28,864 nt of DNA from JAYPWI01 sp038135065 (GTDB taxonomy: Bacteria; Actinomycetota; Acidimicrobiia; Acidimicrobiales; Poriferisodalaceae): contig JAYPWI010000036.1 of the NCBI GenBank assembly GCA_038135065.1, forward strand, positions 1-28,864. The letters are read 5' to 3'. Shown piece by piece: positions 15,583-23,078 of the stretch. The notes under the pieces were generated by a model, which saw only the letters and a program-made list of their open reading frames with translations, was not told the origin of the DNA and ran no database searches. Each line of letters opens with the position of its first letter. Within the stretch, counting starts at the first letter, position 1. The position numbers and the translations under genes were made by a program.

Positions 15583-16638
15583 TCAGGTGTTCCGATTCGT
15601 GCCGGCCAGGTCAGCCATGAGCTCGACCACCGCGTCCTGGTTGGTGACCACGGTGATACCTGTCAGGCCCGAATCGGCCCAGGCCAGGTACCGGCGGCCG
15701 ATGCGGTCAGGCGACCCGTAGAGCCCGGCCTCGTCGACGTACTCGTCGGGGATGGCGTCGGCTGCCTCGTCCTTGCGGCCGGCCAGGAAGAGCTCCTGGA
15801 CCCGGGCTGCCACATCGGGGTAGCCGCGCTGCACCATGTGCTGGTTGTGGAAGTTCACGTCGCGATGTCCCATACCGCCGGCGTACAGGGCGATGTTGGC
15901 CTTGGCCCGCCGAAACACGGTGCTGACGTCGTCGGTCAGCTGGACCGGGCATTGGGCGATGATCTCGAACCCCTCCCACCCCTTCGAACCACCGTTGGCG
16001 TTTGCCCTGCGAAAGCCCTCCTCCACCCAGGGGCGGAACTCGTTCATCCGGCCGGGGACGAAGTGCATGGGCAACCAGCCGTCGCACAGCTCGGCTGTCA
16101 GCTTGATGGTGGCCTCGGAGCCACTTCCAAGCCAGATAGGGAGGTCGGGGTTGGTGTGCAGGATCGAGGTGAGGGGTTTGCCCAATCCGACCGTTCCCTC
16201 CCCGGTGAAGGGCAGTTGGTACTCCCGACCGTCGTGGATCACGGGTTCGTCGCGGGCGAACACCTTGCGCATGATCTGGATGTAGTCGCGCAGCCTCCAG
16301 TACGGCTTGCCCCACGGCTGTCCGTACCAGCCCTCCACGATCTGGGGCCCGCTCACCCCGAGGCCCACGATCATCCTGCCCCCACCGGCCAGGGCATCGA
16401 TGGTCTGAGCCTGCATCGCGGCCATGGCAGGTGCTCGACCAGCCAACTGGATGATGCCGGTACCGAGTCGGATCCGTTCGGTGTGGGCTGCGATGTAGGC
16501 CAACGGCGTCATGGCGTCGGATCCGTAGGCTTCCGCCGTCCAGACCGAGTCGAAGCCGAGCCGCTCGGCCAACTTGATGCGTTCCATCGGTAGGTCGAGA
16601 TGGGCCCCGGAGTACCCGAGGCCGAGAGCGAGCTTCAC
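15583..16638 (-). CDS. LLM class oxidoreductase, probably F420-dependent
   Basis: The 351-residue protein is a second luciferase-like TIM-barrel enzyme, beginning MKLALGLGYSGAHLDL and continuing LAERLGFDSVWTAEAYGSD, RIRLGTGI and MIVGLGVSGPQIVEGWYG. The last segment and the overall order are typical of F420-dependent actinobacterial members. The GTG at 16638 is chosen because it begins the family N-terminus and is preceded by a GGGGGAAC stretch; the longer open frame from 16875 overlaps the divergent glycosyltransferase promoter. It is the first gene of a two-gene operon with the LLM gene at 14559-15581 (one-base spacing). F420 use is inferred from family resemblance. Confidence 0.87.
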   Translation of the reverse strand: MKLALGLGYSGAHLDLPMERIKLAERLGFDSVWTAEAYGSDAMTPLAYIAAHTERIRLGTGIIQLAGRAPAMAAMQAQTIDALAGGGRMIVGLGVSGPQIVEGWYGQPWGKPYWRLRDYIQIMRKVFARDEPVIHDGREYQLPFTGEGTVGLGKPLTSILHTNPDLPIWLGSGSEATIKLTAELCDGWLPMHFVPGRMNEFRPWVEEGFRRANANGGSKGWEGFEIIAQCPVQLTDDVSTVFRRAKANIALYAGGMGHRDVNFHNQHMVQRGYPDVAARVQELFLAGRKDEAADAIPDEYVDEAGLYGSPDRIGRRYLAWADSGLTGITVVTNQDAVVELMADLAGTNRNT

Positions 16639-16673
16639 CTGTTCCCCCTGAAGATTGGCCGTCGTCGTTCGAC

Positions 16674-16679
16674 ACCATA
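16674..16679 (-). promoter_or_regulatory. -10 box (TATGGT) for LLM operon
   Basis: TATGGT on the minus strand lies 35 bases before the GTG at 16638 and would give a leader of about 29 bases. No -35 is obvious. Confidence 0.35.
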
Positions 16680-16702
16680 GCGAGCGGGGAAACTCGTCCC
16701 GG

Positions 16703-16708
16703 TAGCGT
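16703..16708 (+). promoter_or_regulatory. -10 box (TAGCGT) for glycosyltransferase
   Basis: TAGCGT lies 63 bases before the GTG at 16772, giving a leader of about 57 bases that ends in a GGAGG ribosome-binding site. The same hexamer precedes the selenoperoxiredoxin gene. Confidence 0.4.
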
Positions 16709-16771
16709 GCTGAAAGTCCAGTCTGTTCTGCCGATGGGAACCTGGCAGTCGGTTCGATCTCCGGAGGATCC

Positions 16772-17755
16772 GTGGGCAGGTGTGGCGACAACGATCTTGT
16801 GGTCCTCGGGTGGGTCCACTTCCACACCCGCAACGAGGGCCTGGCCGAAGAACTCGGCGGTGTTACCCGGTACATCCAGTGGGGACCGCGGGGGAACCCC
16901 TTCGTTGCCGTGCTCCGCTACCTCGTGCAGTTCGCCATGACCATGGTGGTTCTCGTGAAGGACAGACCACGGCGGGTGGTGTGCATGGTGCCCCCGTTCC
17001 CAGCGCTGATGGCCTGCCTGCTGTACGGCAGGTTGGCGCGAGCGGCCGTTGTCGGAGATGTCCACACCTACCCGCTCGTCGGATCGACCTGGCGCCCGTT
17101 CCTGCCCTTCACTGCGTGGCTGCTCCGGTGCTCGCGAGGGGCGGTGGTGACCAACGAGGCCAATGCGGCCATTCTCCGACAGCGTGACGTGCACACCCTC
17201 GTCTTGGACGACACCCCCGCCCTCCGCGATGGTCGGGACAGCCAGGAACCAGTGGGCGGCCGACGGGTCGTTGTGCCTGCCAGCTTCGACAGTGACGAGC
17301 CGATCCTCGAGATCGTTGGCGCAGCGCGGCGGCATCCCGACATGCATGTCGTCATCACCGGGCGTGATAGCGCAGGGGTACTCGCCGACGTCGACATCCC
17401 GCCCAACGTAGAGGTGACTGGTTTCGTTCCCCGGTCGACCTACGAAGAGTTGCTGGCTGGAGCAGATGTCGTGTGCGCCTTGACCACCCTCGACAATTGC
17501 ATGCAGCAGGCAGGGTACGAGGCGATGGCGTGGGGTCGCCCGCTCGTGACGTCCAACACCTACGAACTTCGGTCGTACTTCGGAGAGGCGGCCCGCTACG
17601 CAGCCCCCCGAGCGGCCTCTATCGGCGCCGCCTGGGTGGACGCCCTCGCCGCCCGGGACGACCTCCACGCGAAGATGGTTGCCCTCGGCCGGTCGAAGGC
17701 AGCCGCACGGCCGGGTGAGATCGCGGCGCTCCGTGAGCTGCTCGGTCTGGGTTGA
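16772..17755 (+). CDS. GT-B fold glycosyltransferase (GT4-like)
   Basis: The 327-residue protein looks like a GT-B glycosyltransferase. The N-terminal domain has an acceptor-binding region with a hydrophobic stretch (about 45-90: VLRYLVQFAMTMVVLV and a following PPFPALMACLLYG) that may lie on the membrane. The C-terminal domain has VVPASFDSDEPILEIV, VTGFVPRSTYEELLAGADV and QAGYEAMAWGRPLVT, the last resembling the donor-binding E-x7-E region of GT4 enzymes. Start is the GTG at 16772, four bases after GGAGG. It stands alone on its strand and converges on the acyl-CoA ligase with a 21-base gap. Donor and acceptor are unknown; a role in a cell-surface glycan is a guess. Confidence 0.7.
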   Translation: MGRCGDNDLVVLGWVHFHTRNEGLAEELGGVTRYIQWGPRGNPFVAVLRYLVQFAMTMVVLVKDRPRRVVCMVPPFPALMACLLYGRLARAAVVGDVHTYPLVGSTWRPFLPFTAWLLRCSRGAVVTNEANAAILRQRDVHTLVLDDTPALRDGRDSQEPVGGRRVVVPASFDSDEPILEIVGAARRHPDMHVVITGRDSAGVLADVDIPPNVEVTGFVPRSTYEELLAGADVVCALTTLDNCMQQAGYEAMAWGRPLVTSNTYELRSYFGEAARYAAPRAASIGAAWVDALAARDDLHAKMVALGRSKAAARPGEIAALRELLGLG

Positions 17756-17776
17756 GATCAGCCAGTGGCTCGTGGC

Positions 17777-19264
17777 TCAGTTGATGTCGCGGTCGCGACC
17801 CTCCCAGTAGGGGCGACGTAGCTCTCGCTTGAGGACCTTGCCGGGCCCCGACTTCGGCAACTCCTCGGTCTGGAAGGCCACCGACCGGGGCAGCTTGTAG
17901 CCACCCAGGTGATTGCGGCAGAAGTCGATGAGTTCCTCCTCGCTGAGGCTGGGATCCCGGGGCACCACCACAGCGTGGACCTGTTCTCCCCACTGGTCGT
18001 TGGGAACGCCGAAGACGGTGGCTTCGAGCACTTTCGGGTGGCGATAGATGACGTCCTCCACCTCGCTGCAATACACGTTCTCGCCACCCGAGATGATCAT
18101 GTCCTTGGCTCGATCGACCAGGTACAGGTAGCCGTCGGGGTCCTGGTATCCCACGTCACCGGTTCGGTACCAACCGTTCTGGAGGACCTCGGCTGTCTGG
18201 TCTGGCTTGTTCCAGTACCCGGCCATGACGTTCGGTCCCCGGACCAGCACCTCGCCGGGCTCGCCTTCGGGGGCGTCGATGGCCACGGTCACGCCCAGTA
18301 CCGGCTGACCGGCCGACTTGCCCTGAGGAAGATCGGTCAGGGCTTCCTCGTTGCGCAGGCCGGTCACCAGTGGGGCGGTTTCGGTCGCGCCGTAGAGGTG
18401 GACCAGCTCAGCAGAAGGGAACAGCTCGTGGGCCCGTCGCAGGACTTCCATGGCGATGGGAGACGCCCCGTGGGCGATCATCCGCATGGATGAAGTCCGG
18501 CGCGGTGACGAAGCCTGCGCTTCGATCATGGCGGCGAGCATGGTGGGAACGGCCAGGGTGTTGGTGCACCCTTCCGCCTCGATCAGGTCGAGGACCGTGT
18601 CGGGGTGAAAGGCAGGCACGATCACCTGCGACGCGCCCAAGGCCAGGCACTGCAGCACCGAGTTGGAACCCGCCGCATGGAACATGGGGGCGACCACCAG
18701 ACACACGGTGGAGGCGTCCATGGGCATGGTGATCTGGCTGTGGAGGGTGTTGGCCACCAGGTTGCGGTGGGTCAGCATCACTCCCTTGCTCTGGCCCGTC
18801 GTCCCGCCGGTGTAGAAGAGCCCGGCAATGTCGTCCTCGCCGACCTCGGCGTAGGGCTGTGGGCTCACTGCAGCCAGGCGCGTCTCGTAGTCGTCTCCGA
18901 GTCTGATCACGGTGTCCACCGAGTCGGCTAGCTCACCCGGGTCACGATCGGTGACCAGCACCGCGGCACCTGCGTCGTCGAGGGCGTACCTCAGCTCTGC
19001 GTCCGCCCAGCGTGTGTTGAGCGGCACCACGGCTCGTCCGGCCGCAGGAACGCCGGCGTAGATCTCCACGTACTCGGCGCAGTTGGCGGCCAGCAGGGCG
19101 ACCCGGGCACCCGACTCGAGGCCGAGGGCGTCGAGCAGTCCACCGACCCGGTGGCAGCGGTCGAGGACTTCGCTGAACGTTCGCCGGGTCGAACCACAGA
19201 CCACGGCCTCGCGCGGACCGTGCATGGCTTCGGCTCGGACGAGGGGATCGACGACGGTCCGCAT
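17777..19264 (-). CDS. acyl-CoA ligase (AMP-binding, ANL superfamily)
   Basis: The 495-residue protein activates a carboxylic acid to acyl-CoA through an acyl-AMP intermediate. Motif A3 is the P-loop Y151-T-G-G-T-T-G-Q-S-K-G161, followed by VMLTHRN. A YRTGDVGYQDPDGYLYLVDR segment and KDMIISGGENVY mark the hinge region, and SGPGK with K476 supplies the catalytic lysine. The length suits medium- or long-chain or aryl-CoA ligases. The ATG at 19264 is six bases after an AAAGGAG ribosome-binding site, which excludes the longer frame to 19366. It is divergent from the CoA transferase/hydrolase homologue, and both act on acyl-CoAs. Exact substrate is unknown. Confidence 0.92.
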   Translation of the reverse strand: MRTVVDPLVRAEAMHGPREAVVCGSTRRTFSEVLDRCHRVGGLLDALGLESGARVALLAANCAEYVEIYAGVPAAGRAVVPLNTRWADAELRYALDDAGAAVLVTDRDPGELADSVDTVIRLGDDYETRLAAVSPQPYAEVGEDDIAGLFYTGGTTGQSKGVMLTHRNLVANTLHSQITMPMDASTVCLVVAPMFHAAGSNSVLQCLALGASQVIVPAFHPDTVLDLIEAEGCTNTLAVPTMLAAMIEAQASSPRRTSSMRMIAHGASPIAMEVLRRAHELFPSAELVHLYGATETAPLVTGLRNEEALTDLPQGKSAGQPVLGVTVAIDAPEGEPGEVLVRGPNVMAGYWNKPDQTAEVLQNGWYRTGDVGYQDPDGYLYLVDRAKDMIISGGENVYCSEVEDVIYRHPKVLEATVFGVPNDQWGEQVHAVVVPRDPSLSEEELIDFCRNHLGGYKLPRSVAFQTEELPKSGPGKVLKRELRRPYWEGRDRDIN

Positions 19265-19288
19265 CGTTGGCTCCTTTCGGCAGTCCCC

Positions 19289-19317
19289 ATGATCCCCGCT
19301 GTGGCGTTCCTGCTCAA
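19289..19317 (-). promoter_or_regulatory. sigma70-like promoter for acyl-CoA ligase
   Basis: On the minus strand TTGAGC (19312-19317) is separated by 17 bases from GATCAT (19289-19294). Each hexamer matches four of six consensus positions and the spacing is ideal. The leader would be about 18 bases and would include the AAAGGAG site. Confidence 0.4.
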
Positions 19318-19350
19318 CACGGCGGCCCGATCCCGGAGTCGGTGGGTGAC

Positions 19351-19356
19351 TAACGT
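19351..19356 (+). promoter_or_regulatory. -10 box (TAACGT) upstream of CoA transferase-like gene
   Basis: TAACGT is identical to the box before the oxygenase gene. Transcription would start near 19362, giving a leader of about 75 bases to the ATG at 19437. No clear -35 was seen. Confidence 0.4.
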
Positions 19357-19436
19357 GGGCCATCATCGACTTCGAGCCCTTCCTCTCGCCGCGTCATGGC
19401 CAACGACCTGCCACCGAGGTGTCAGGAGCGGACGCG

Positions 19437-20639
19437 ATGGCCGCTATCGAGGACGGGTCTCGGGTCTTCGTGGCCGGTGGGGCGATGACGCCCAGCGCAC
19501 TGTTGGAATCCATGGCCGCAGCACGGTCTCGCTGGTCCCGCCTCGAGTTGGTGTTCCCCTACATGATGTCCCGGCCAGCGGTCTTCGATCATCCGGGTGA
19601 TCCCTTCCACTACGTCACCGTGCAGGCCTCGCCGGCCTTCAAGCACCTGTGGGCCACCGGGACGGTGGACGTGCTCCCTGCGAAGTACTCCGATGCAGCC
19701 ACCCAGTTCAGGCCGGGCGGATCGCTGCCTTGTTCGGTGGCCCTGGTCATGGTCAGCCCCCCGGGGCCCGACGGTCGGTTCAGCCTCGGTTTGTCCAGTG
19801 GGATGGCTGCCGACGTGGTGCGGACAGCAGACCTGGTCATCGCCCAGGTGAATCGAGCGGTGCCGTACACCTTCGGAGCCAGCGAATTGTGGCCCGAGGA
19901 CATCGACATGGTGGTGCGGGCCGACACCCCGATTCCCGAGAGTCGGCCTGCCGGCACATCGGACCCAGTGGGGCGGGACATCGCCCGCCGGGCTGCGGCG
20001 TTCGTCGCCGATGGGTCGACCATCCAGTTCGGTCTGGGGGCATTGCCTGACGCAATCCTGGAGGAACTGAGTGATCGACGCGGCTTGCGGGTCCACTCGG
20101 GCATGTTGAGCGATGCCTGCGTCGATCTGTTCGAGGGAGGGGCCGTCGACGGGCCGATGGTGACCGCCGAGTTGGTCAGCACGCCGCGACTGATGGCCTG
20201 GGCCGACGGCAACCCGAACCTCGTCATGGCCCCCGCCTCGTACACCCACGGGGCTGCCGTCCTCGCTGGCTTGGAGCGCTTCGTCGCCCTCAACTCCACG
20301 GTGGAGATCGCCCTCGACGGTTCCTGCAATTCCGAGGTGGCGGGAGGGACCCGCATCTCGGGTCCGGGTGGGGCACCGGACTTCGCGTTCGGAGCCTCGG
20401 TCGCCCCGGGCGGGCGGGCCGTGCTTGCCCTGCGCAGCACGGCGGGGCGTGGGTCGATTTCTCGGATCGTTCCGGTGATCGAACCGCCGGCCCCGGTGAC
20501 CATTCCCGGCTACCTGGCCGACATCGTGGTGACTGAGCACGGCGCAGCCGAGGTGAGAGGTCTTCCGCTGGGGAGGCGGGCCGAGGCGCTGCGCTCCATC
20601 GCAGACCCCGCGCACCGGGCAGGCCTCGACGCTCGGTGA
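19437..20639 (+). CDS. acetyl-CoA hydrolase/4-hydroxybutyrate CoA-transferase family protein lacking the catalytic Glu
   Basis: The 400-residue protein has the class I CoA-transferase fold of the Cat1/4-hydroxybutyrate CoA-transferase group. The CoA-binding G-L-G-A-L-P-D-A-I-L loop and the C-terminal GGAPDFAFGASVAPGG segment are present. At the active-site position where family members read H-S/T-E-M, this protein reads H-S-G-M, with Gly222 instead of the Glu that forms the glutamyl-CoA thioester. It may therefore work by another mechanism, have lost transferase activity, or belong to a natural G-type subgroup. The ATG at 19437 has AGGAG eight bases upstream; an in-frame GTG at 19419 lacks a ribosome-binding site but would give a slightly longer family-like N-terminus. 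It heads a plus-strand run with the SMP-30 and hydantoinase genes. Confidence 0.82.
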   Translation: MAAIEDGSRVFVAGGAMTPSALLESMAAARSRWSRLELVFPYMMSRPAVFDHPGDPFHYVTVQASPAFKHLWATGTVDVLPAKYSDAATQFRPGGSLPCSVALVMVSPPGPDGRFSLGLSSGMAADVVRTADLVIAQVNRAVPYTFGASELWPEDIDMVVRADTPIPESRPAGTSDPVGRDIARRAAAFVADGSTIQFGLGALPDAILEELSDRRGLRVHSGMLSDACVDLFEGGAVDGPMVTAELVSTPRLMAWADGNPNLVMAPASYTHGAAVLAGLERFVALNSTVEIALDGSCNSEVAGGTRISGPGGAPDFAFGASVAPGGRAVLALRSTAGRGSISRIVPVIEPPAPVTIPGYLADIVVTEHGAAEVRGLPLGRRAEALRSIADPAHRAGLDAR

Positions 20640-20691
20640 CCGTGGGCCGGCCATCGTTGGGGATCGCTGCGCGAGCGGGGCGTGGCCGGCA

Positions 20692-20697
20692 CTAGGT
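20692..20697 (+). promoter_or_regulatory. -10 box (TAGGTT) upstream of SMP-30 gene
   Basis: TAGGTT lies 39 bases before the GTG at 20737, in a 97-base gap after the CoA-transferase homologue. It suggests that the SMP-30/hydantoinase pair can be transcribed separately. Confidence 0.3.
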
Positions 20698-20736
20698 TCC
20701 TGGGCGGGACAGCATGGGGGCCGAGGGGAGAGACCC

Positions 20737-21630
20737 GTGAACATCGAACGAATGGCCACGGGACTGCAGTTTCCCGAGGGGCCTGCCATCGGTCCCGATG
20801 GGGCCCTGTACGTCACCGAGATTGCCGGTCAATGCATCACCCGGGTGGCCGAGGACGGCACCCTGTCGGTGTACGCGGACACCCAGGGTGGGCCCAACGG
20901 TGCCGCGTTCGGGGCAGACGGCACCCTGTACATCTGCAACAACGGCGGGCGCTGGTCGTCCGACATGCCCTCCACTGCGTCCTCGGCCAGCCCACCGAAC
21001 GGACCGGGCACCATCCGAACGGTGGCGCCGTCGGGGGAGATGGCCGACCTGATCACCGAGATCGACGGGATCCCCCTCAACAGTCCCAACGACCTCTGTT
21101 TCGATGATCACGGCGGTTTCTACTTCACCGACCCGGCTTGGGGGGGAATGATGGGAGGGGCCCCCGAGCCAGGCCCCGTCTGCTACCGGGCCGCTGACGG
21201 CGCCACCCGGCGGGTGGCTGACGGCATCTTGTTCCCCAACGGCCTCGGCGTCCGAGAGGACGGCCGGACCCTGATCGTGTGCGAATCGCTGACCGGCATG
21301 TTGGTGAGCTTCCTCATCACCGAGCCCGGCGTCGTATCGGCGACCCCGAAGGGGAACGGCATGATCGGGCGCCGTTCTGTTCCCGACGGGTTCTGCTTCG
21401 ATGCATCGGGCCGGATCATCGTGGCCGGGCACGGCACCCCTAACCTCTTCGTGCTCGACGGTTCCGACGGTCGACCCATCGAGGTGGTCGAACTGCCCGA
21501 GCGGGGTCTGACCAACTGCTGTTTCGGGGGTGACGACTTCCGGACCTTGTACGTGACCTCCAGCGACGAGGGGAACGTGTTCGCCATCGAATGGGACCGG
21601 CCGGGGATGCGGCTGTTCCCCGACAGGTAG
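20737..21630 (+). CDS. SMP-30/gluconolactonase-like beta-propeller hydrolase
   Basis: The 297-residue protein is a six-bladed beta-propeller of the SMP-30/LRE family, which hydrolyses sugar or other lactones using a central divalent metal. Metal ligands match human SMP-30: E14 (FPEGPA), N168 (FPNGLG) and D217 (PDGFCFD). N118 (NSPNDLCFD) aligns with the substrate-binding Asn. Start is the GTG at 20737, preceded by GAGGGGAGAG. A tiny open frame, 20714-20740, ends in a TGA that overlaps this GTG. The hydantoinase starts eight bases after the stop, so the two are very likely co-expressed. Pairing a lactonase with a cyclic-amidase suggests stepwise opening of ring compounds (inference). Confidence 0.88.
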   Translation: MNIERMATGLQFPEGPAIGPDGALYVTEIAGQCITRVAEDGTLSVYADTQGGPNGAAFGADGTLYICNNGGRWSSDMPSTASSASPPNGPGTIRTVAPSGEMADLITEIDGIPLNSPNDLCFDDHGGFYFTDPAWGGMMGGAPEPGPVCYRAADGATRRVADGILFPNGLGVREDGRTLIVCESLTGMLVSFLITEPGVVSATPKGNGMIGRRSVPDGFCFDASGRIIVAGHGTPNLFVLDGSDGRPIEVVELPERGLTNCCFGGDDFRTLYVTSSDEGNVFAIEWDRPGMRLFPDR

Positions 21631-21638
21631 GAGCAGCC

Positions 21639-23012
21639 ATGGACCTGGTGATCAGGGGTGGCACGGTGATGGCCGGGGATGGCCCGGTGGTCACCGATGT
21701 CGGGGTCGAGGACGGCCGGATCGTCCAGCTCGGAGGGGTGATGTCGGCCCCGGACGAGGTCGATGCCGTGGGTCGTTTCGTGCTGCCGGGCGGGGTGGAT
21801 CCCCACGTCCACCTCACTGATCCCCGCACCGGTCCCGGGATCCATTCCTGGGCCGACGATTTCGAGGTGGGTACACGGGCCGCCCTGGCCGGTGGGGTGA
21901 CCACGGTGGGCAACATGTCCTTCTGCCGGAGCGGTGAGCAGATGCGCGACGGGCTCGAGCGCGACAACGCCGCCGCTGAGGCCCTGTCGGTGACCGACTA
22001 CTTCCAGCACCCCGTCCTGCTCGATCCCGACGACGAGGGCATCCGCCAGATCGGTGAGCTGGCGGCCGAAGGATTCCCGAGCGTCAAGATCTTCCTGAGC
22101 TTCCAGCGGTTCGACCGCAATGTGGATCGCTTCGTGACAGCCATGCGCGCTGCCGCCGACGCAGGATCGGTCGTTCTGCTGCACTGTGAGGACGCTGCCA
22201 TCATGCGGTGCTGCGGCGACATCCTGGCCGAGCGGGGGATGCACGAGCACCGTCACTATCCCGAGACCCGGCCGGTCGAGGCCGAACGGATCGCCACCGA
22301 GCGAGCGGTCGGGTTCTGCGAGGTCAGCGGGGCGGCGGCCTACATCGTCCACCTGTCGAGCGCAGCCGCCCTCGATGCCTGCCGAGTCGCTCGGGCCCGG
22401 GGCCTGCCCCTGTACGTGGAAACCCGCCCCATCTATCTCCATCTCGAACGGTCCCGCTTCGACGAACCCGACGGGGCCAAGTACGCAGGTGCGCCACCAC
22501 TACGGACCGACGCCGACCGTGATGCCCTGTGGGCTGGGATCGCGGACGGGTCGGTGTCCACGGTGGCCACCGATCACGCCCCGTGGACCCTCGAGCAGAA
22601 GCTCGACCCCACCCTGGGTCCGGCCGAACTGCGCCAGGGGATGGCCGAGCTCGAGACCATCATGCCGATGCTGTGGTCGCTCGGGGTGCGGACGGGGCGC
22701 ATGTCGCTATCGAGGTTCGTGGAGATGACCAGCGCCAATCCGGCGAAGATCTTCGGCATGTACCCCCGCAAGGGGTGTATCGCTCCGGGGTCAGACGCCG
22801 ATCTGGTGGTGTGGGATCCCAACGAGACCCGGGTCATCGACGGGTCGACCATGCATTCGGCCGCCGGCTACTCGCCCTACGACGGGTGGGAAGTCACCGG
22901 TTGGCCAGTGCTCACCTTCAGCCGGGGAGAGCTGGTCGCCGAGGGCTCGAGGGTGGACGCACCCCGAGGGAGGGGGCTCCTGGTGCCCCGTCGCCCCTTC
23001 GAGAGGCCCTGA
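21639..23012 (+). CDS. dihydropyrimidinase/hydantoinase-type cyclic amidohydrolase
   Basis: The 457-residue protein has every binuclear-metal residue of the hydantoinase/dihydropyrimidinase family: H56-V-H58 after LPGGVDP, the bridging carbamylated lysine K150 (SVKIFL), H182 (HCED), H238 (IVHLSS) and D312 (ATDHAPW). It should open a cyclic ureide or imide such as hydantoin, dihydropyrimidine or allantoin to the carbamoyl acid. The ATG at 21639 is preceded by TAGGAG, which overlaps the SMP-30 stop codon. Its C-terminus is somewhat short compared with typical D-hydantoinases. Allantoinase is an alternative; the exact substrate cannot be fixed from these motifs. Confidence 0.9.
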   Translation: MDLVIRGGTVMAGDGPVVTDVGVEDGRIVQLGGVMSAPDEVDAVGRFVLPGGVDPHVHLTDPRTGPGIHSWADDFEVGTRAALAGGVTTVGNMSFCRSGEQMRDGLERDNAAAEALSVTDYFQHPVLLDPDDEGIRQIGELAAEGFPSVKIFLSFQRFDRNVDRFVTAMRAAADAGSVVLLHCEDAAIMRCCGDILAERGMHEHRHYPETRPVEAERIATERAVGFCEVSGAAAYIVHLSSAAALDACRVARARGLPLYVETRPIYLHLERSRFDEPDGAKYAGAPPLRTDADRDALWAGIADGSVSTVATDHAPWTLEQKLDPTLGPAELRQGMAELETIMPMLWSLGVRTGRMSLSRFVEMTSANPAKIFGMYPRKGCIAPGSDADLVVWDPNETRVIDGSTMHSAAGYSPYDGWEVTGWPVLTFSRGELVAEGSRVDAPRGRGLLVPRRPFERP

Positions 23013-23078
23013 CCGTTCGATCTGTTCGGTTGGTTCGGTACGTTTGGTCCGTTCGATGCCGAGCGGCTGCTGCTGCGC
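23013..23078. other. convergent gap with GTTCG-type imperfect repeats
   Basis: The 66-base gap between the convergent hydantoinase and amine oxidase genes is unusually T-rich for this genome. It repeats the words GTTCG or GTTTG about five times in the first 45 bases. No hairpin with a T-tail was recognised. It may be a low-complexity remnant. Confidence 0.3.

Noticed and set aside
15707..17668. 653-residue minus-strand open frame across the LLM and glycosyltransferase genes
   Set aside because: It is antisense or out of frame to two well-supported genes and their promoters, has low-complexity Arg/Gly/Pro/His-rich composition and matches no family.
19362..19436. N-terminal extension of the CoA-transferase homologue to an ATC codon just after the -10 box
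   Set aside because: The frame is open, but ATC is a very rare start and the ATG at 19437 has a good AGGAG site eight bases upstream.
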